The notes: generated from the sequence alone by a model not told the origin. Counted from the first letter of the stretch, positions 9,259 through 19,171 are shown. The stretch: 64,000 nucleotides of DNA from Nocardiopsis sp. ATB16-24 (GCF_030271535.1 NZ_JASCXJ010000004.1:1-64000), one strand, 5' to 3'. Translations and numbers: made by a program.

Positions 9259-10716
9259 ATGGCGGCGACGACGGCGGCTCCCAGGACGGCTCGCTCCAAG
9301 GAGCGCGCGGCGACGAGGGTGACAAGGGGGCGCGCGCAGGCACAGGGGCGTGAGCGCACCCTGTGGAGGGAGTGGGCCCGGTCCCTGGACCGGCCGCTCA
9401 CGTCCTACTACCTGATCCTGGGCACCGGCGTTCTGCTCATCGGACTGGGTCTGGTGATGGTGCTGTCGTCCACGATGGTCAACTCCATCACCGAGACCGG
9501 CTCGGCCTTCTCCATGTTCCAGAAGCAGTTGGTCTCGGCGGTCATCGGTCTTCCCCTGATGTTCCTCGCCTCACACATGCCCCAGCAGGTCTTCCGCCTG
9601 ATCGGCTACCCGGCGATGATCGTGTCCGCGGCACTGTTGCTGCTCACCGTCTTCCAGGGCGTGGAGATCAACGGGGCCACACGGTGGCTGGACATCGGCG
9701 GCCTGGTCGTGCAGCCCTCCGAGCCCGCCAAACTCGCCTTCGCGCTGTGGGGGGCCGGCATCCTGGCCCGCAAGGACGAACTGCGCGAACTCACCGAGTG
9801 GCGGCACCTGCTCATCCCGCTCCTGCCGGGCTGTGGCCTGCTGGTGCTGCTGGTGCTGTTGGGCTCCAACCTGTCCACGGCCCTGGTCTTCCTCATCACC
9901 TTCCTGGGCCTGTTGTGGGTGGTGGGCGCTCCGGGCAGGCTCTTCGTGGCGATGTTCGGCCTGGTCCTGGGCCTTGCGGTGATCGCCATCGCCGTCGAGC
10001 CCTACCGCATGGCGCGTGTGACCAGTTTCCTGGACCCCGGCTCCGACCCACTGGGCTCCGACATGCAGTCCCTGCACGGGCTCTACGCCCTGGGCACCGG
10101 CGGGCTCCTCGGGGTCGGCATCGGCGAGAGCCGTGAGAAGTGGGGGTTCCTGCCCTTCGCCGAGTCCGACTTCGTCTTCGCCATCATCGGGGAGGAGTTC
10201 GGTCTGCTCGGCTCCCTGCTGGTCCTCATGCTGTTCGGCGTGCTGGGCTACGCGGGGCTTCGCGTGGCCTTCCGCGTCAAGGAACCCTTCCCGCGCCTGG
10301 CCGCCTTCGCCATCGTCGTCTGGATCCTGGGACAGGCCATGATCAACGTGGGCGCGGTCATCGGCCTGTTGCCCGTCACGGGGGTCCCCTTGCCCCTGGT
10401 CTCCTACGGGGGCTCGTCGCTGATCACCACCATGACGGCCCTCGGTGTCCTCCTGGCCCTGGCCAAGACCGAACCACAGGCGTACAAGGCCCTGGCGGCC
10501 AGAGGTCCGAGTTGGCCGCAAAGGGCTCTAAGCTGGCTGGGTCTGGACAACGTCGCGGCCTCGGTGAACAACCGCGTCGGTGCCGCACCTTCCAGGCGCG
10601 CCGCCACGGCAGGCGGCTCGCGTACGGCGGGCGCACGTGGTGGCGGGACAACGGCCAAGCACAGAAACGGACCCGTCACGGCGGGTGACGGTCCAAGGAG
10701 GAATCGGCGACGATGA
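9259..10716 (+). CDS. ftsW: Lipid II polymerase FtsW (SEDS glycosyltransferase)
   Basis: Polytopic SEDS protein that polymerises lipid II into glycan strands at the septum with FtsI (485 aa). About ten TM segments follow a basic cytoplasmic N-terminal tail. The SEDS signature PLPLVSYGGSSLI lies near residue 380. A C-terminal basic Ser/Gly/Arg-rich tail of about 80 residues extends past the last helix. ATG 9259 has GGAGG six to ten bases upstream; GTG 9244 is a poorer choice. It overlaps murG by ATGA. The 165 bases after murD hold no gene. Confidence 0.94.
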   Translation: MAATTAAPRTARSKERAATRVTRGRAQAQGRERTLWREWARSLDRPLTSYYLILGTGVLLIGLGLVMVLSSTMVNSITETGSAFSMFQKQLVSAVIGLPLMFLASHMPQQVFRLIGYPAMIVSAALLLLTVFQGVEINGATRWLDIGGLVVQPSEPAKLAFALWGAGILARKDELRELTEWRHLLIPLLPGCGLLVLLVLLGSNLSTALVFLITFLGLLWVVGAPGRLFVAMFGLVLGLAVIAIAVEPYRMARVTSFLDPGSDPLGSDMQSLHGLYALGTGGLLGVGIGESREKWGFLPFAESDFVFAIIGEEFGLLGSLLVLMLFGVLGYAGLRVAFRVKEPFPRLAAFAIVVWILGQAMINVGAVIGLLPVTGVPLPLVSYGGSSLITTMTALGVLLALAKTEPQAYKALAARGPSWPQRALSWLGLDNVAASVNNRVGAAPSRRAATAGGSRTAGARGGGTTAKHRNGPVTAGDGPRRNRRR

Positions 10717-11876
10717 GGGTAGCCCTCGCCGGAGGCGGCACGGCCGGGCATATCGAGCCCGCACTCTCCCTTGCGGACGCGCTGCGGCGCATCGACCCCA
10801 GTACGGAGATCCTCTGCCTGGGTACCGAGCGGGGTCTGGAGACCCGGCTGGTGCCCATGCGCGGCTACGAGCTGGGATTGATCCCGGCCGTCCCCCTGCC
10901 GCGCAAACTCACCCCCCAGCTGCTCACCGTCCCCGGTAAGCTCGCGGGCGCGCTCGGCGCGGCCGGCGAACAGCTGGACCGGTTGCAGGCCGACGTGGTC
11001 GTCGGCTTCGGCGGGTACGTGGCCACCCCCGGCTACCTGGCCGCCAGGCGCAGGCGTATCCCCATCGTGGTGCACGAGGCCAACCCGTTGCCGGGCCTGG
11101 CCAACCGTCTGGGCGCGCGCCTGACCCCGCACGTGTACACCGGTCATCCCCACACCCAGATCCGCAACGGCCGCTTCGTCGGCATCCCCTTGCGCCAACA
11201 GATCACCACGCTCGACCGGTTGGCCATGGGCGACAAGGCACGCGCCTACTTCGGTCTGCGCCACGACCTGCCCACCCTGCTGATCTTCGGCGGCTCCCAG
11301 GGCGCCCAGCGCATCAACGAGACCGCCTACGCCGCCCGGGACGCCTTCCGCGACAACGGTGTCCAGGTCCTGCACGTCGTGGGACCCAAGAACGCCGAGG
11401 AGCCGCAGGACCTCACCCAGGACGGGATCCCCTACGTCGCGGTGCCCTACGTCGACCGCATGGACATGGCCTACGCGGCCGCGGACATGGCCATGTGCCG
11501 CTCGGGCGCGATGACCTGTGCCGAGTTGACCGCCGTCGGCCTCCCCGGAGCCTTCGTGCCGCTGGCCATCGGCAACGGTGAGCAGGCACTGAACGCCGAG
11601 CCCATCGTCCAGGCGGGCGGTGGTCTGATGGTCGACAACGCGGAGATCTCCGTGGAGTGGATCGTGCACAACCTCATCCCCCTGCTCACCGACACCGACC
11701 GGGTCGTGGCCATGTCCGAGGCGGCAGCTCGGATGGGGCGCAGGGACGCCGACATGGAACTGGCCAGGGAGGTCAGGGCGATCGCCCTCGGCGACAAGCC
11801 CACCCCCGAGATACCGGTGCCCGAGGACGAGGGCGACGAGGCGGCCTTCTACGACGACGGGAAGGACGCACGATGA
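10713..11876 (+). CDS. murG: Undecaprenyldiphospho-muramoylpentapeptide GlcNAc transferase MurG
   Basis: Peripheral membrane GT28 enzyme converting lipid I to lipid II (387 aa). The N-terminal glycine-rich loop GGGTAGHIEPALSLA and the UDP-GlcNAc-binding stretch RSGAMTCAEL followed by GNGEQALNAEP are clear. The ATG start overlaps the ftsW stop and its stop overlaps murC (both ATGA). The final 20 or so residues are acidic. Confidence 0.95.
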   Translation: MRVALAGGGTAGHIEPALSLADALRRIDPSTEILCLGTERGLETRLVPMRGYELGLIPAVPLPRKLTPQLLTVPGKLAGALGAAGEQLDRLQADVVVGFGGYVATPGYLAARRRRIPIVVHEANPLPGLANRLGARLTPHVYTGHPHTQIRNGRFVGIPLRQQITTLDRLAMGDKARAYFGLRHDLPTLLIFGGSQGAQRINETAYAARDAFRDNGVQVLHVVGPKNAEEPQDLTQDGIPYVAVPYVDRMDMAYAAADMAMCRSGAMTCAELTAVGLPGAFVPLAIGNGEQALNAEPIVQAGGGLMVDNAEISVEWIVHNLIPLLTDTDRVVAMSEAAARMGRRDADMELAREVRAIALGDKPTPEIPVPEDEGDEAAFYDDGKDAR

Positions 11877-13336
11877 GCCTCGTCCCCCGGACCGAACCGG
11901 TACCGGTCGACAAGCTCGGGCGTACGCACTTCATCGGTCTGGGCGGCGCGGGGATGTCCGGTATCGCCCGTGTCCTGCTCCAGTCGGGCGTGGAAGTCTC
12001 CGGAAGCGACGCTCGCGACAGCCGAACCCTGCGCGAGCTGGAGGAGATGGGCGCCGAGGTCCATGTGGGTCACGCCGCCCGGAACCTCGGCACCGCCGAG
12101 ACGCTCGTGGTCTCCTCGGCCATCCGCGAGGACAACCCCGAACTCGTCGAGGCGCGTCGCCGGGGCCTGCGCGTACTGCCCAGGGCCGCGGCCCTGGGCG
12201 CGCTGCTGCTGGACCGTGTGGGCATCGCCGTCTCCGGGACCCACGGCAAGACCACCACCACGTCGATGCTCACGGTCGTGCTCCAGCACCTGGGGGCGGA
12301 GCCCGGTTACGTGATCGGCGGCAAGCTGGTCACCACCGGCCTCGGCGCCGACGCCGGTGTCGGCGACGTCATCGCGGTGGAGGCGGACGAGAGCGACGGC
12401 TCCTTCCTCATGCTCTCCCCGAAGATCGCGGTGGTCACCAACGTCGAAGCCGATCACCTGGACAACTACAGCGGCATCGAGGAGATCCACGCCAACTTCG
12501 CCTCCTTCGTCGACCGGGTCGAGCACACCCTCATCGTGGGCGTCGACGACCCGGGAGCACGTCGGGTGGCCGAACTCGGACGCGAGCGCGGCAAGAAGGT
12601 GGTCACCTACGGTGAGGCGGAGGACGCCGACTACCGGGTCAGCCGGGTGCGGGCGCGCGGCTTCACCACCGAGTTCACCATCCGGCCCGCCGGAGGCGAA
12701 CCCGTCGAGGGCACCCTCGCCGTTCCCGGTCGGCACAACGTGCTCAACGCCGCGGCCGCGGTCGCGGTCGCCGACGAGCTGGGGCACGACCTGGAGGTGG
12801 CGGTGGAGGGCATCGCCGACTTCGCCGGAGCGGCGCGCCGCTTCGAGCCCAAGGGCGAGGCGGGGGGCGTGGCCGTCTACGACAGTTACGCCCACCACCC
12901 CACCGAGATCGAGGCCGACCTGCACGCCGGCCGGGCGGCGCTGGAGTCCTTCGCCGCACAGGCGCGCGAGGAGGGCCGAGAGCACGCCGGAGGACGGGTC
13001 GTCGCCCTGTTCCAGCCGCACCTGTACAGCCGTACCCGTTTCTTCGCCGAGGAGTTCGCCGCCGCGCTGAGCCTGGCCGACGAGGTCGTGGTGATGGAGG
13101 TCTACGCCGCCCGGGAGGACCCCGAACCGGGCGTCACCGGAGAGCTCATCACCTCCCGTGTCGCCCATGACCGCGTGTACTACGTTCCCGGACGTGAGGC
13201 GGCCGTGCGCAAGGTGGCCGCGTTGGTCCGCTCCGGGGACCTCGTGCTCACCATGGGCGCGGGCGACGTCACCGACCTGGGCCCGCGCATCGTGGAGGCC
13301 GTCGCGGAGGCGGCCGACGACGTGCGGGACGGCTAG
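11873..13336 (+). CDS. murC: UDP-N-acetylmuramate--L-alanine ligase MurC
   Basis: First of the four Mur ligases, joining L-Ala to UDP-MurNAc in the cytosol (487 aa). It has the dinucleotide-fold N-terminus HFIGLGGAGMSGIA, the ATP loop VSGTHGKTTTT near residue 122 and the motif YDSYAHHPTEIEAD. It overlaps murG by ATGA. About 190 bases separate it from ftsQ. Confidence 0.95.
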   Translation: MSLVPRTEPVPVDKLGRTHFIGLGGAGMSGIARVLLQSGVEVSGSDARDSRTLRELEEMGAEVHVGHAARNLGTAETLVVSSAIREDNPELVEARRRGLRVLPRAAALGALLLDRVGIAVSGTHGKTTTTSMLTVVLQHLGAEPGYVIGGKLVTTGLGADAGVGDVIAVEADESDGSFLMLSPKIAVVTNVEADHLDNYSGIEEIHANFASFVDRVEHTLIVGVDDPGARRVAELGRERGKKVVTYGEAEDADYRVSRVRARGFTTEFTIRPAGGEPVEGTLAVPGRHNVLNAAAAVAVADELGHDLEVAVEGIADFAGAARRFEPKGEAGGVAVYDSYAHHPTEIEADLHAGRAALESFAAQAREEGREHAGGRVVALFQPHLYSRTRFFAEEFAAALSLADEVVVMEVYAAREDPEPGVTGELITSRVAHDRVYYVPGREAAVRKVAALVRSGDLVLTMGAGDVTDLGPRIVEAVAEAADDVRDG

Positions 13337-13523
13337 GGAGCGCTCGCCGAGCCCTCCTTCCTCCGACGCCCCGAGGTCGTGCTCGCGTGCGCCCCTTCCC
13401 GTCGAGGCCGCGGCCGACCTCCGGGGCGGAGCCATCGTGTTCGAAAGTCCCCGAGGGCGGGAACCTTCGGCATCGCGGGCCCGGGACGCCACGTGGGACG
13501 AGCATGAGCCAGGGAGGACACAG

Positions 13524-14252
13524 GTGGAGGTAGAGCGCGAAGAGACGGCCGGAGAGCCCGGAGCGCGTCGGATGTCCGACCCTTGGAAGGCCGCCTTCGT
13601 GGCGTTGCTGGTGGTCTTGCTGGTGTGCGTGGTCACCTGGATCCTGTTGGGGTCCCGTCTGCTCGTGGTCCGCGACGTCCAGGTCACCGGGGTGGAGAGG
13701 GTCTCGGCCCAGGAGGTGGTCGCGGCCGTGGACGTGGCCACGGGCACCCCCCTGCTCAGGGTCGACCTGGAGGAGAGCGGTGCCAGGGCCGAGTCCCTGA
13801 CCCTGGTGGAGTCGGCCACGGTCACGCGGGGGTGGCCCGCGACCCTGGAGGTCGAGGTGATCGAACGACGACCCCTGCTGGCCGTTCGGGCGGGGGAGGA
13901 GTACCGGCTCGTGGACGGGGACGGCGTACGCATCGAGGACTCGCCCGAACGCCCCGACGCCCATCCGCTGGTGCGTGTCACCGGGGAGGTCGAGGGCAAC
14001 GACGCCGTGCGGGCCGCCGCCGACATCGTCGAACGCGTACCGGACTCCCTCATCGCCCGGATCCACCTCATCGACGCCACCGCACCGGACATGATCACCG
14101 TCGAGTTCGGGGACGGCTCCCTGGTCGAGTGGGGCTCCCCCGAAGGGACGGCCGAAAAGAGCGAGATCCTCGGGGTGCTCATGGACGAGCACCCCCCGCG
14201 TGAGGGGCGCGTGTACGACGTGTCGGTCCCTGATCTGGCCATCATCAGGTGA
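13524..14252 (+). CDS. ftsQ: Cell division protein FtsQ (POTRA domain)
   Basis: Bitopic divisome protein (242 aa). It has a short charged cytoplasmic tail, one TM helix at about residues 25-48, then an extracytoplasmic POTRA domain beginning VVRDVQVTGVERVS and an FtsQ/DivIB C-terminal domain. The GTG start at 13524 has GGGAGGA at 13512-13518. The frame upstream lacks gene-like content, so the long open extension is rejected. FtsQ normally links the FtsBL complex to ring assembly. Confidence 0.92.
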   Translation: MEVEREETAGEPGARRMSDPWKAAFVALLVVLLVCVVTWILLGSRLLVVRDVQVTGVERVSAQEVVAAVDVATGTPLLRVDLEESGARAESLTLVESATVTRGWPATLEVEVIERRPLLAVRAGEEYRLVDGDGVRIEDSPERPDAHPLVRVTGEVEGNDAVRAAADIVERVPDSLIARIHLIDATAPDMITVEFGDGSLVEWGSPEGTAEKSEILGVLMDEHPPREGRVYDVSVPDLAIIR

Positions 14253-14753
14253 AGTGGTCGCCAGGTACGGCAAAAGGAAGAGGCGCGACGGGCGCGGACG
14301 ACCCGTGTCCCGGCCGGGCCGGGCAGGCCGGGGTGAAGGCGCGCGGACCGGCTCCGGTACGGTGCGCGGGACGTTCCAGACGCGACGCGCCGGGCGCGCA
14401 CATCGCCTCCCCGCGTCGTACGACGTTAGGCTGAGGTCATCATCGGTTGCCCGTGGTCGGCGGTCCGCTTACTGTCGGGAAGCACAACCAACGGCAAAGA
14501 AACAGCAAAACGAGCTTTTCGGGTACGCGGGAACCGCTCTCTCCCGTCTCACGGTGGATCACACCGGCCGGAGACGGAAGGGGCAGCGGTACCCGCGACC
14601 CGGGGGTTCCCCGGCCACGGAGTCGCCTACGACCCGCCGGGGAGCCCGGAACGCACACTGTAGAACTGGATGCCGGTCCGGCCGTGTCCGGTGGTACGGA
14701 AGCCACCGGACACGGTCGCCGAACGGCATATGCGAGCGGAAAGGCCCCTCGTC
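14253..14753 (+). promoter_or_regulatory. ftsZ upstream region (about 500 bp, non-coding)
   Basis: No gene is convincing here. In Streptomyces the matching gap carries several ftsZ promoters, and this size suggests the same. Relatively A-rich sequence occurs around 14490-14515, and TAGAAC (14661-14666) could be a -10 element placing a start near 14673. A strong hairpin follows (annotated separately). Promoter positions are inference. Confidence 0.45.
14682..14715 (+). promoter_or_regulatory. 13-bp perfect hairpin in the ftsZ leader
   Basis: CCGTGTCCGGTGG (14682-14694) pairs perfectly with CCACCGGACACGG (14703-14715) around an 8-base loop. It ends 38 bases before the ftsZ GTG. There is no U-run, so it is not a classical terminator. 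It could be an actinobacterial attenuator, an mRNA-stabilising 5' hairpin or a protein-binding dyad. Confidence 0.6.
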
Positions 14754-16241
14754 GTGGCAGCACCGCAGAACTACCTCGCGGTCATCAAAGTCGTCGGCAT
14801 CGGCGGCGGCGGTGTCAACGCCGTCAACCGGATGATCGAAGAGGGGCTCAAGGGCGTCGAGTTCATCGCCATCAACACCGATGCCCAGGCGCTGTTGATG
14901 AGTGACGCCGACGTCAAGCTCGACGTCGGTCGTGAACTCACCCGTGGCCTGGGCGCCGGAGCCAACCCCGATGTCGGACGCAAGGCGGCCGAGGATCACC
15001 GTGAGGAGATCGAGGAGGTCCTCAAGGGGGCCGACATGGTCTTCGTCACCGCGGGTGAGGGTGGCGGTACCGGAACAGGCGGCGCGCCGGTCGTCGCCAA
15101 CATCGCCCGCTCCCTGGGAGCCCTCACCATCGGCGTGGTCACCCGTCCCTTCGGTTTCGAGGGCAAGCGGCGCGCCACCCAGGCCGAGTCGGGAATCGCG
15201 ATGCTCCGAGAGGAGGTCGACACACTCATCGTGATCCCCAACGACCGGCTGCTGTCCATCTCCGACCGCCAGGTCAGCGTCCTGGACGCGTTCAAGGCGG
15301 CCGACCAGGTACTGCTCTCCGGTGTGCAGGGCATAACGGACCTGATCACCACACCGGGCCTGATCAACCTGGACTTCGCCGACGTCAAATCGGTCATGTC
15401 CGGCGCGGGTTCGGCGCTCATGGGCATCGGTTCCGCGCGCGGGGACGACCGAGCGGTCGCGGCGGCGGAGATGGCGATCTCCTCGCCGTTGCTGGAGGCG
15501 AGCATCGACGGTGCCCACGGCGTGCTGCTGTCCATCCAGGGCGGCTCCGACCTGGGTCTGTTCGAGATCAACGAGGCGGCGCAACTCGTCGCGAACTCGG
15601 CGGCACCCGAGGCCAACATCATCTTCGGCGCCGTCATCGACGACGCCCTGGGCGACGAGGTCAGAGTCACCGTCATAGCGGCGGGGTTCGACGAACCCGA
15701 GGTCGCCGCCCCGATCGTCAGGGAGCGTCGACCGGTGGACCCTCCTGAGGCCGACGTCCCCAAGGCAGGCATCACGTCCGGTAAGGAGGAGCCGTCCGCA
15801 CCGGCGGCGCCCGCCACCTCGGACGCGAACCGGACGTCGGCCACCAGTATGCCGTGGATCACTCAGAACCGTCCGGAGGAGTCCGCCTCCGAGGCGGTCC
15901 GTCCGTCCACGCCGCCGAGCCGGCAGCCGAGCCAGCAGCGCCCGGCTCCCACCGAACCCGCTCCTCGCAAGGACGCCGACCCGGCCGAAGCGGGCCCGGG
16001 CACGTGGACCCCCGCCCGCGGCACGACCTCTTTCCCGGCCCAGACCCCTCCCGCCGAGCCGGCCCCGGCCGAGGAGTCACGGACGGGGAAGGAGGAGTCC
16101 ACGACGGAGGAGGACCGGTCCGGCCGTGTCCACGCCGTCACCGACTCCACCGCCGAGCAACGTGGAGAGACCCCCACGCCCAGGCGCCGGGTCATCTTCG
16201 ACGACCCTGACGACCTGGACGTACCGGAGTTCCTGAAGTAG
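14754..16241 (+). CDS. ftsZ: Cell division GTPase FtsZ
   Basis: Tubulin-like GTPase forming the Z-ring (495 aa). The N-terminus [19 protein letters not shown], the GTP signature GGGTGTGG near residue 102 and NTDAQAL are standard. After the globular domain (to about residue 320) comes a Pro/Ala/Glu-rich linker of about 160 residues, longer than usual, ending in the conserved tail [10 protein letters not shown] that binds SepF and other partners. GTG 14754 matches the usual actinobacterial start; AAAGG (14740-14744) lies about nine bases upstream. ATG 14730 is an alternative. Confidence 0.96.
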   Translation: MAAPQNYLAVIKVVGIGGGGVNAVNRMIEEGLKGVEFIAINTDAQALLMSDADVKLDVGRELTRGLGAGANPDVGRKAAEDHREEIEEVLKGADMVFVTAGEGGGTGTGGAPVVANIARSLGALTIGVVTRPFGFEGKRRATQAESGIAMLREEVDTLIVIPNDRLLSISDRQVSVLDAFKAADQVLLSGVQGITDLITTPGLINLDFADVKSVMSGAGSALMGIGSARGDDRAVAAAEMAISSPLLEASIDGAHGVLLSIQGGSDLGLFEINEAAQLVANSAAPEANIIFGAVIDDALGDEVRVTVIAAGFDEPEVAAPIVRERRPVDPPEADVPKAGITSGKEEPSAPAAPATSDANRTSATSMPWITQNRPEESASEAVRPSTPPSRQPSQQRPAPTEPAPRKDADPAEAGPGTWTPARGTTSFPAQTPPAEPAPAEESRTGKEESTTEEDRSGRVHAVTDSTAEQRGETPTPRRRVIFDDPDDLDVPEFLK

Positions 16242-16252
16242 ACCGCCATGGC

Positions 16253-16273
16253 CCGGCGGCGAAGGGCCGCCGG
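16253..16273 (+). terminator. Possible ftsZ terminator hairpin
   Basis: An 8-bp GC stem, CCGGCGGC/GCCGCCGG, with a 5-base loop begins 11 bases after the ftsZ stop. There is no U-tract, as is common for actinobacterial hairpin terminators. It may only partly separate ftsZ from pgeF. Confidence 0.4.
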
Positions 16274-16469
16274 CCGGGCGGGGCCGTTCCTTCGGAAGGA
16301 GCCGGAGGGCGGTGGTAGTGTCCTGGACCGAGGGGACGGCGGGGCCGGACCTTTCCTCCTCGTGACCCGTGTCCGGGCGGGATCGACGGCGCCCGCGCCG
16401 GATCCAGGGCCCGCCCGTGGGACCGGGCCGGGGAGCCCCGTCCCGAAAGACCGGGGAGGACACGAACGG

Positions 16470-17189
16470 ATGGGCGACGTCATCGACCTGGGGCACGGCT
16501 TCCGCGCCGCCGTCACAGAGCGACACGGAGGCGTGAGCGTCCCACCGTACGATTCGCTCAACCTGGGACTGGGCTCGGGAGACGACCGGGAGGCGGTGCT
16601 CGCCAACCGTGAGATCGCCGCACGCGACCTCGGCTTCGACGCCGACCGTGTCGTGTGGATGGACCAGGTGCACGGCCCCGACGTCCTCGTGGCCGCCGCA
16701 CCCGGTGTCGTGGGCGTCTGCGACGCCGTGGTCACCACCCGCCCGGATCTCGTCCTGGCCTCGCTCTCCGCGGACTGCCTGCCCGTTCTGGCGGTGGAGG
16801 CCCACGCGGGGGTGTGGGGCGCGGCCCACTCCGGACGTCTTGGCACCGCACACGGTGTGGCCGCCAACCTGGTCTCGGCCATGGTCGGGCAGGGGGCGCG
16901 CGTGGACCGGATCACCGCCTTCCTCGGCCCCGGCATCTGCGGCGGGTGCTACGAGGTGCCGCCACAGATGAGGCGGGAGACCGCTCGGGACACCCCCGAG
17001 GCGGCCTGTACCACCCGCGCGGGCACCGCCGGGGTGGACATGCGCGCCGCCGTCACCGCCCAGCTGGGCCGTGCGGGCGTCGACGACATCAGGGTGGACG
17101 GTCGCTGCACGCTGGAGAGCCCCGAGTTGTTCTCCCACCGTAGGGACGCGCCGACCGGGAGGTTCGCGTCCTTCGTCTGGCGGACCTGA
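16470..17189 (+). CDS. pgeF: Purine nucleoside phosphorylase-like multicopper polyphenol oxidase (PgeF/YfiH family)
   Basis: YfiH/DUF152-family protein (239 aa), usually located just after ftsZ. Family members act on purine nucleosides, and E. coli PgeF edits mis-made UDP-MurNAc-L-Ser. Metal-ligand candidates are the His of VHGPDV, the Cys of ADCLPV and the His in AHSGRLGT, where many relatives have AHAGWRG. ATG 16470 is preceded by GGGGAGGA (16453-16460). Open frame upstream of this start is not gene-like. Confidence 0.88.
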   Translation: MGDVIDLGHGFRAAVTERHGGVSVPPYDSLNLGLGSGDDREAVLANREIAARDLGFDADRVVWMDQVHGPDVLVAAAPGVVGVCDAVVTTRPDLVLASLSADCLPVLAVEAHAGVWGAAHSGRLGTAHGVAANLVSAMVGQGARVDRITAFLGPGICGGCYEVPPQMRRETARDTPEAACTTRAGTAGVDMRAAVTAQLGRAGVDDIRVDGRCTLESPELFSHRRDAPTGRFASFVWRT

Positions 17190-17319
17190 CCGTCCCCCGG
17201 TGGACACGCCCCGTGGACCGTCGGAACGGCCGGTTCCCCGGTGCCGGGCGGCGCACCGGTTCCGTGTAGTCGTACGAAGGTACGGGCCGGCAGCGCGACC
17301 CGTCCAAGGAGGAAAGACC

Positions 17320-18048
17320 GTGACACACCCCGACCCCGCCCGCGTCGAACAGGTCCGTGCCGGACTCGCCGCCGTGCGCGACAGGATCGAGGCCGCCTGC
17401 GACAGGGCCGGGCGCAGCCCCGAGGAGATCTCCCTGGTCGCGGTGACCAAGACCTACCCGGCCTCCGATGTGCGAATTCTCGCTTCGCTCGGAGTGACCG
17501 ACGTGGGGGAGAACCGTGACCAGGAGGCCGCGCCCAAGGCCGCGGAGACCGCGGACCTCGGTCTGACGTGGCACTTCGTCGGCCAGTTGCAGACCAACAA
17601 GGCCAAGTCGGTGGCCTCCTACGCCGATGTCGTGCATTCGGTGGACCGTGCCAGGCTGGCCCGGGCGTTGGGAGGACGCGCCGCCGAGGCGGGTCGCCGG
17701 TTGACCTGCCTGATCCAGGTCAACCTGGATCAGGACTCGCGCGCGGGGGTGATCGGTCCGCGAGGGGGAGTGGACCCCGACGACGCGCTCGAACTCGCCG
17801 CGCGCATCGAGGAGCACGAGGCGCTCACCCTGGGAGGGGTGATGGCGGTCGCTCCGCGCGAGGGTGATCCCTCCGTCGCGTTCGCACGTCTTCGTGAGGT
17901 CGCGGGTCGTGTCCGTGATCGCTATTCTCTGGCGACGATGATCTCGGCGGGGATGAGCGGGGATCTCGAAGCGGCGATCGAGCAAGGTGCGACACACCTG
18001 CGACTTGGTGCGGCGTTGCTCGGCAACAGGGAACCGATCGTGGGGTAA
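17320..18048 (+). CDS. YggS-family PLP homeostasis protein
   Basis: Pyridoxal-5'-phosphate-binding barrel protein (242 aa) thought to buffer PLP; it has no known enzyme activity. VAVTKTYP carries the PLP lysine, and [12 protein letters not shown] and [22 protein letters not shown] are family signatures. The GTG at 17320 has AAGGAGG (17306-17312) upstream. It sits between pgeF and sepF, the usual Gram-positive order (ylmD-ylmE-sepF-yggT-divIVA). Confidence 0.9.
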   Translation: MTHPDPARVEQVRAGLAAVRDRIEAACDRAGRSPEEISLVAVTKTYPASDVRILASLGVTDVGENRDQEAAPKAAETADLGLTWHFVGQLQTNKAKSVASYADVVHSVDRARLARALGGRAAEAGRRLTCLIQVNLDQDSRAGVIGPRGGVDPDDALELAARIEEHEALTLGGVMAVAPREGDPSVAFARLREVAGRVRDRYSLATMISAGMSGDLEAAIEQGATHLRLGAALLGNREPIVG

Positions 18049-18182
18049 TGTCCCCACATAGACCTTGGAACCCGTCTGTGGAGTTCGCCCGAATGGGCCT
18101 GCGCCACCGGGCACGGGGCCGGAGGGGTCAGTACGGAGGAGTCGGCTGCGGTGAAGGCCGCGGGGACGACGGAGGACATGAG

Positions 18183-18710
18183 ATGGCCGGCGCGATGCGC
18201 AAGATGGCGGTCTACCTCGGCCTCGTGGAGGACGACCGTTACGATCACCGCTATGCGGACGAATATGATGAGTTCGACGATTTCGACGAGGGAGTGGAAG
18301 ACCAGCGCGAACGGGACGCCGGCACCCCCCTGGACGAGGAAGTACGAGGCGACGCAGTGACGGACACCGGCGGCTACCTGGGTACAGGTGAACGACGCGG
18401 TGGTACGACGGCGACCGCCTCCACCGCCGACCTCGCTCGAATCACCACGCTCCACCCCCGCACGTACAACGAGGCGCGTACTATCGGAGAGCACTTTCGA
18501 GAGGGTACGCCTGTGATCATGAACCTGACCGAGATGGTCGACAGTGACGCCAAGCGTCTGGTCGACTTCGCGGCTGGTCTGATCTTCGGTCTGCATGGCA
18601 GTATCGAACGCGTCACCAACAAGGTGTTCCTGCTGTCCCCGGCCAACGTCGAGGTGACCGCCGAGGACAAGGCACGGATCGCCGAGCGAGGGTTCTTCAA
18701 TCAGAGCTAG
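18183..18710 (+). CDS. sepF: Cell division protein SepF
   Basis: FtsZ-binding membrane anchor for the ring in actinobacteria (175 aa). The N-terminal amphipathic segment [16 protein letters not shown] is followed by a Tyr/Asp-rich linker and the SepF core from about residue 80 ([14 protein letters not shown] to SPANVEV). ATG 18183 has GGAGGA at 18171-18176. FtsA is absent from the window, as expected where SepF does this job. Confidence 0.93.
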   Translation: MAGAMRKMAVYLGLVEDDRYDHRYADEYDEFDDFDEGVEDQRERDAGTPLDEEVRGDAVTDTGGYLGTGERRGGTTATASTADLARITTLHPRTYNEARTIGEHFREGTPVIMNLTEMVDSDAKRLVDFAAGLIFGLHGSIERVTNKVFLLSPANVEVTAEDKARIAERGFFNQS

Positions 18711-18749
18711 AACATCACATTTGTCCACAGATTGGGTCGGAGAACGACC

Positions 18750-19037
18750 GTGAGTATCGTCCTGTCCGTGCTGCTCTTCCTGCTACAGCTCTTCATTTTC
18801 GTGCTGTTGGCAAGGGTGATCCTGGAGATGGTGCAGTCCTTCTCCAGGACGTGGCGCCCCACGGGGTTCGTGCTCGTGATCGCTGAGGTCGTCTACACGA
18901 TCACCGACCCGCCACTGAGGTTCCTGCGTCGGTTCATCAAGCCGGTACGCCTGGGGAGCATCGCGCTCGACCTGAGCGTCCTGGTCCTCTTCTTCGGGGT
19001 GTACATCTTGATGGCCGTGCTCAGGTCCTTCGTCTAG
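18750..19037 (+). CDS. YggT-family integral membrane protein
   Basis: Small membrane protein (95 aa) with two hydrophobic helices, at about residues 3-25 and 70-92, flanking the conserved TDPPLRFLRRFIKPVRLG loop. It belongs to the YggT/YlmG family, which is always close to sepF and divIVA in Gram-positives; its role is not settled. The GTG at 18750 has CGGAGAA about seven bases upstream. A TTG at 18732 is less likely. Confidence 0.88.
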   Translation: MSIVLSVLLFLLQLFIFVLLARVILEMVQSFSRTWRPTGFVLVIAEVVYTITDPPLRFLRRFIKPVRLGSIALDLSVLVLFFGVYILMAVLRSFV

Positions 19038-19052
19038 TAGGGAGGCGAACGG

Positions 19053-19071
19053 GGGGCGGGAAAACCGCCCC
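19053..19071 (+). terminator. Probable terminator after yggT
   Basis: GGGGCGG (19053-19059) pairs with CCGCCCC (19065-19071) around GAAAA, 15 bases after the yggT stop. There is no U-tract. It would separate sepF-yggT from divIVA, which has its own promoter-like sequence. Confidence 0.5.
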
Positions 19072-19089
19072 GGAATCCGTTATGTGGTC

Positions 19090-19117
19090 TTGGTCATGAT
19101 CTGGATTGCCGTAAGGT
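19090..19117 (+). promoter_or_regulatory. divIVA: Predicted divIVA promoter
   Basis: TTGGTC (19090-19095) and TAAGGT (19112-19117) are separated by 16 bases, a good match to the housekeeping sigma consensus. Transcription would begin near 19124 and give a short leader containing the divIVA ribosome binding site. Confidence 0.55.
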
Positions 19118-19171
19118 CACGATCAGGTAGCGTCCCTACGGACAGACTCCAAGCGCGCCAAGGAGACGAAC

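Noticed and set aside
11849..14401. An 850-codon open frame opposite murC and ftsQ
   Set aside because: Ser/Arg-rich low-complexity translation, no start signal, and two well-supported genes lie on the other strand.
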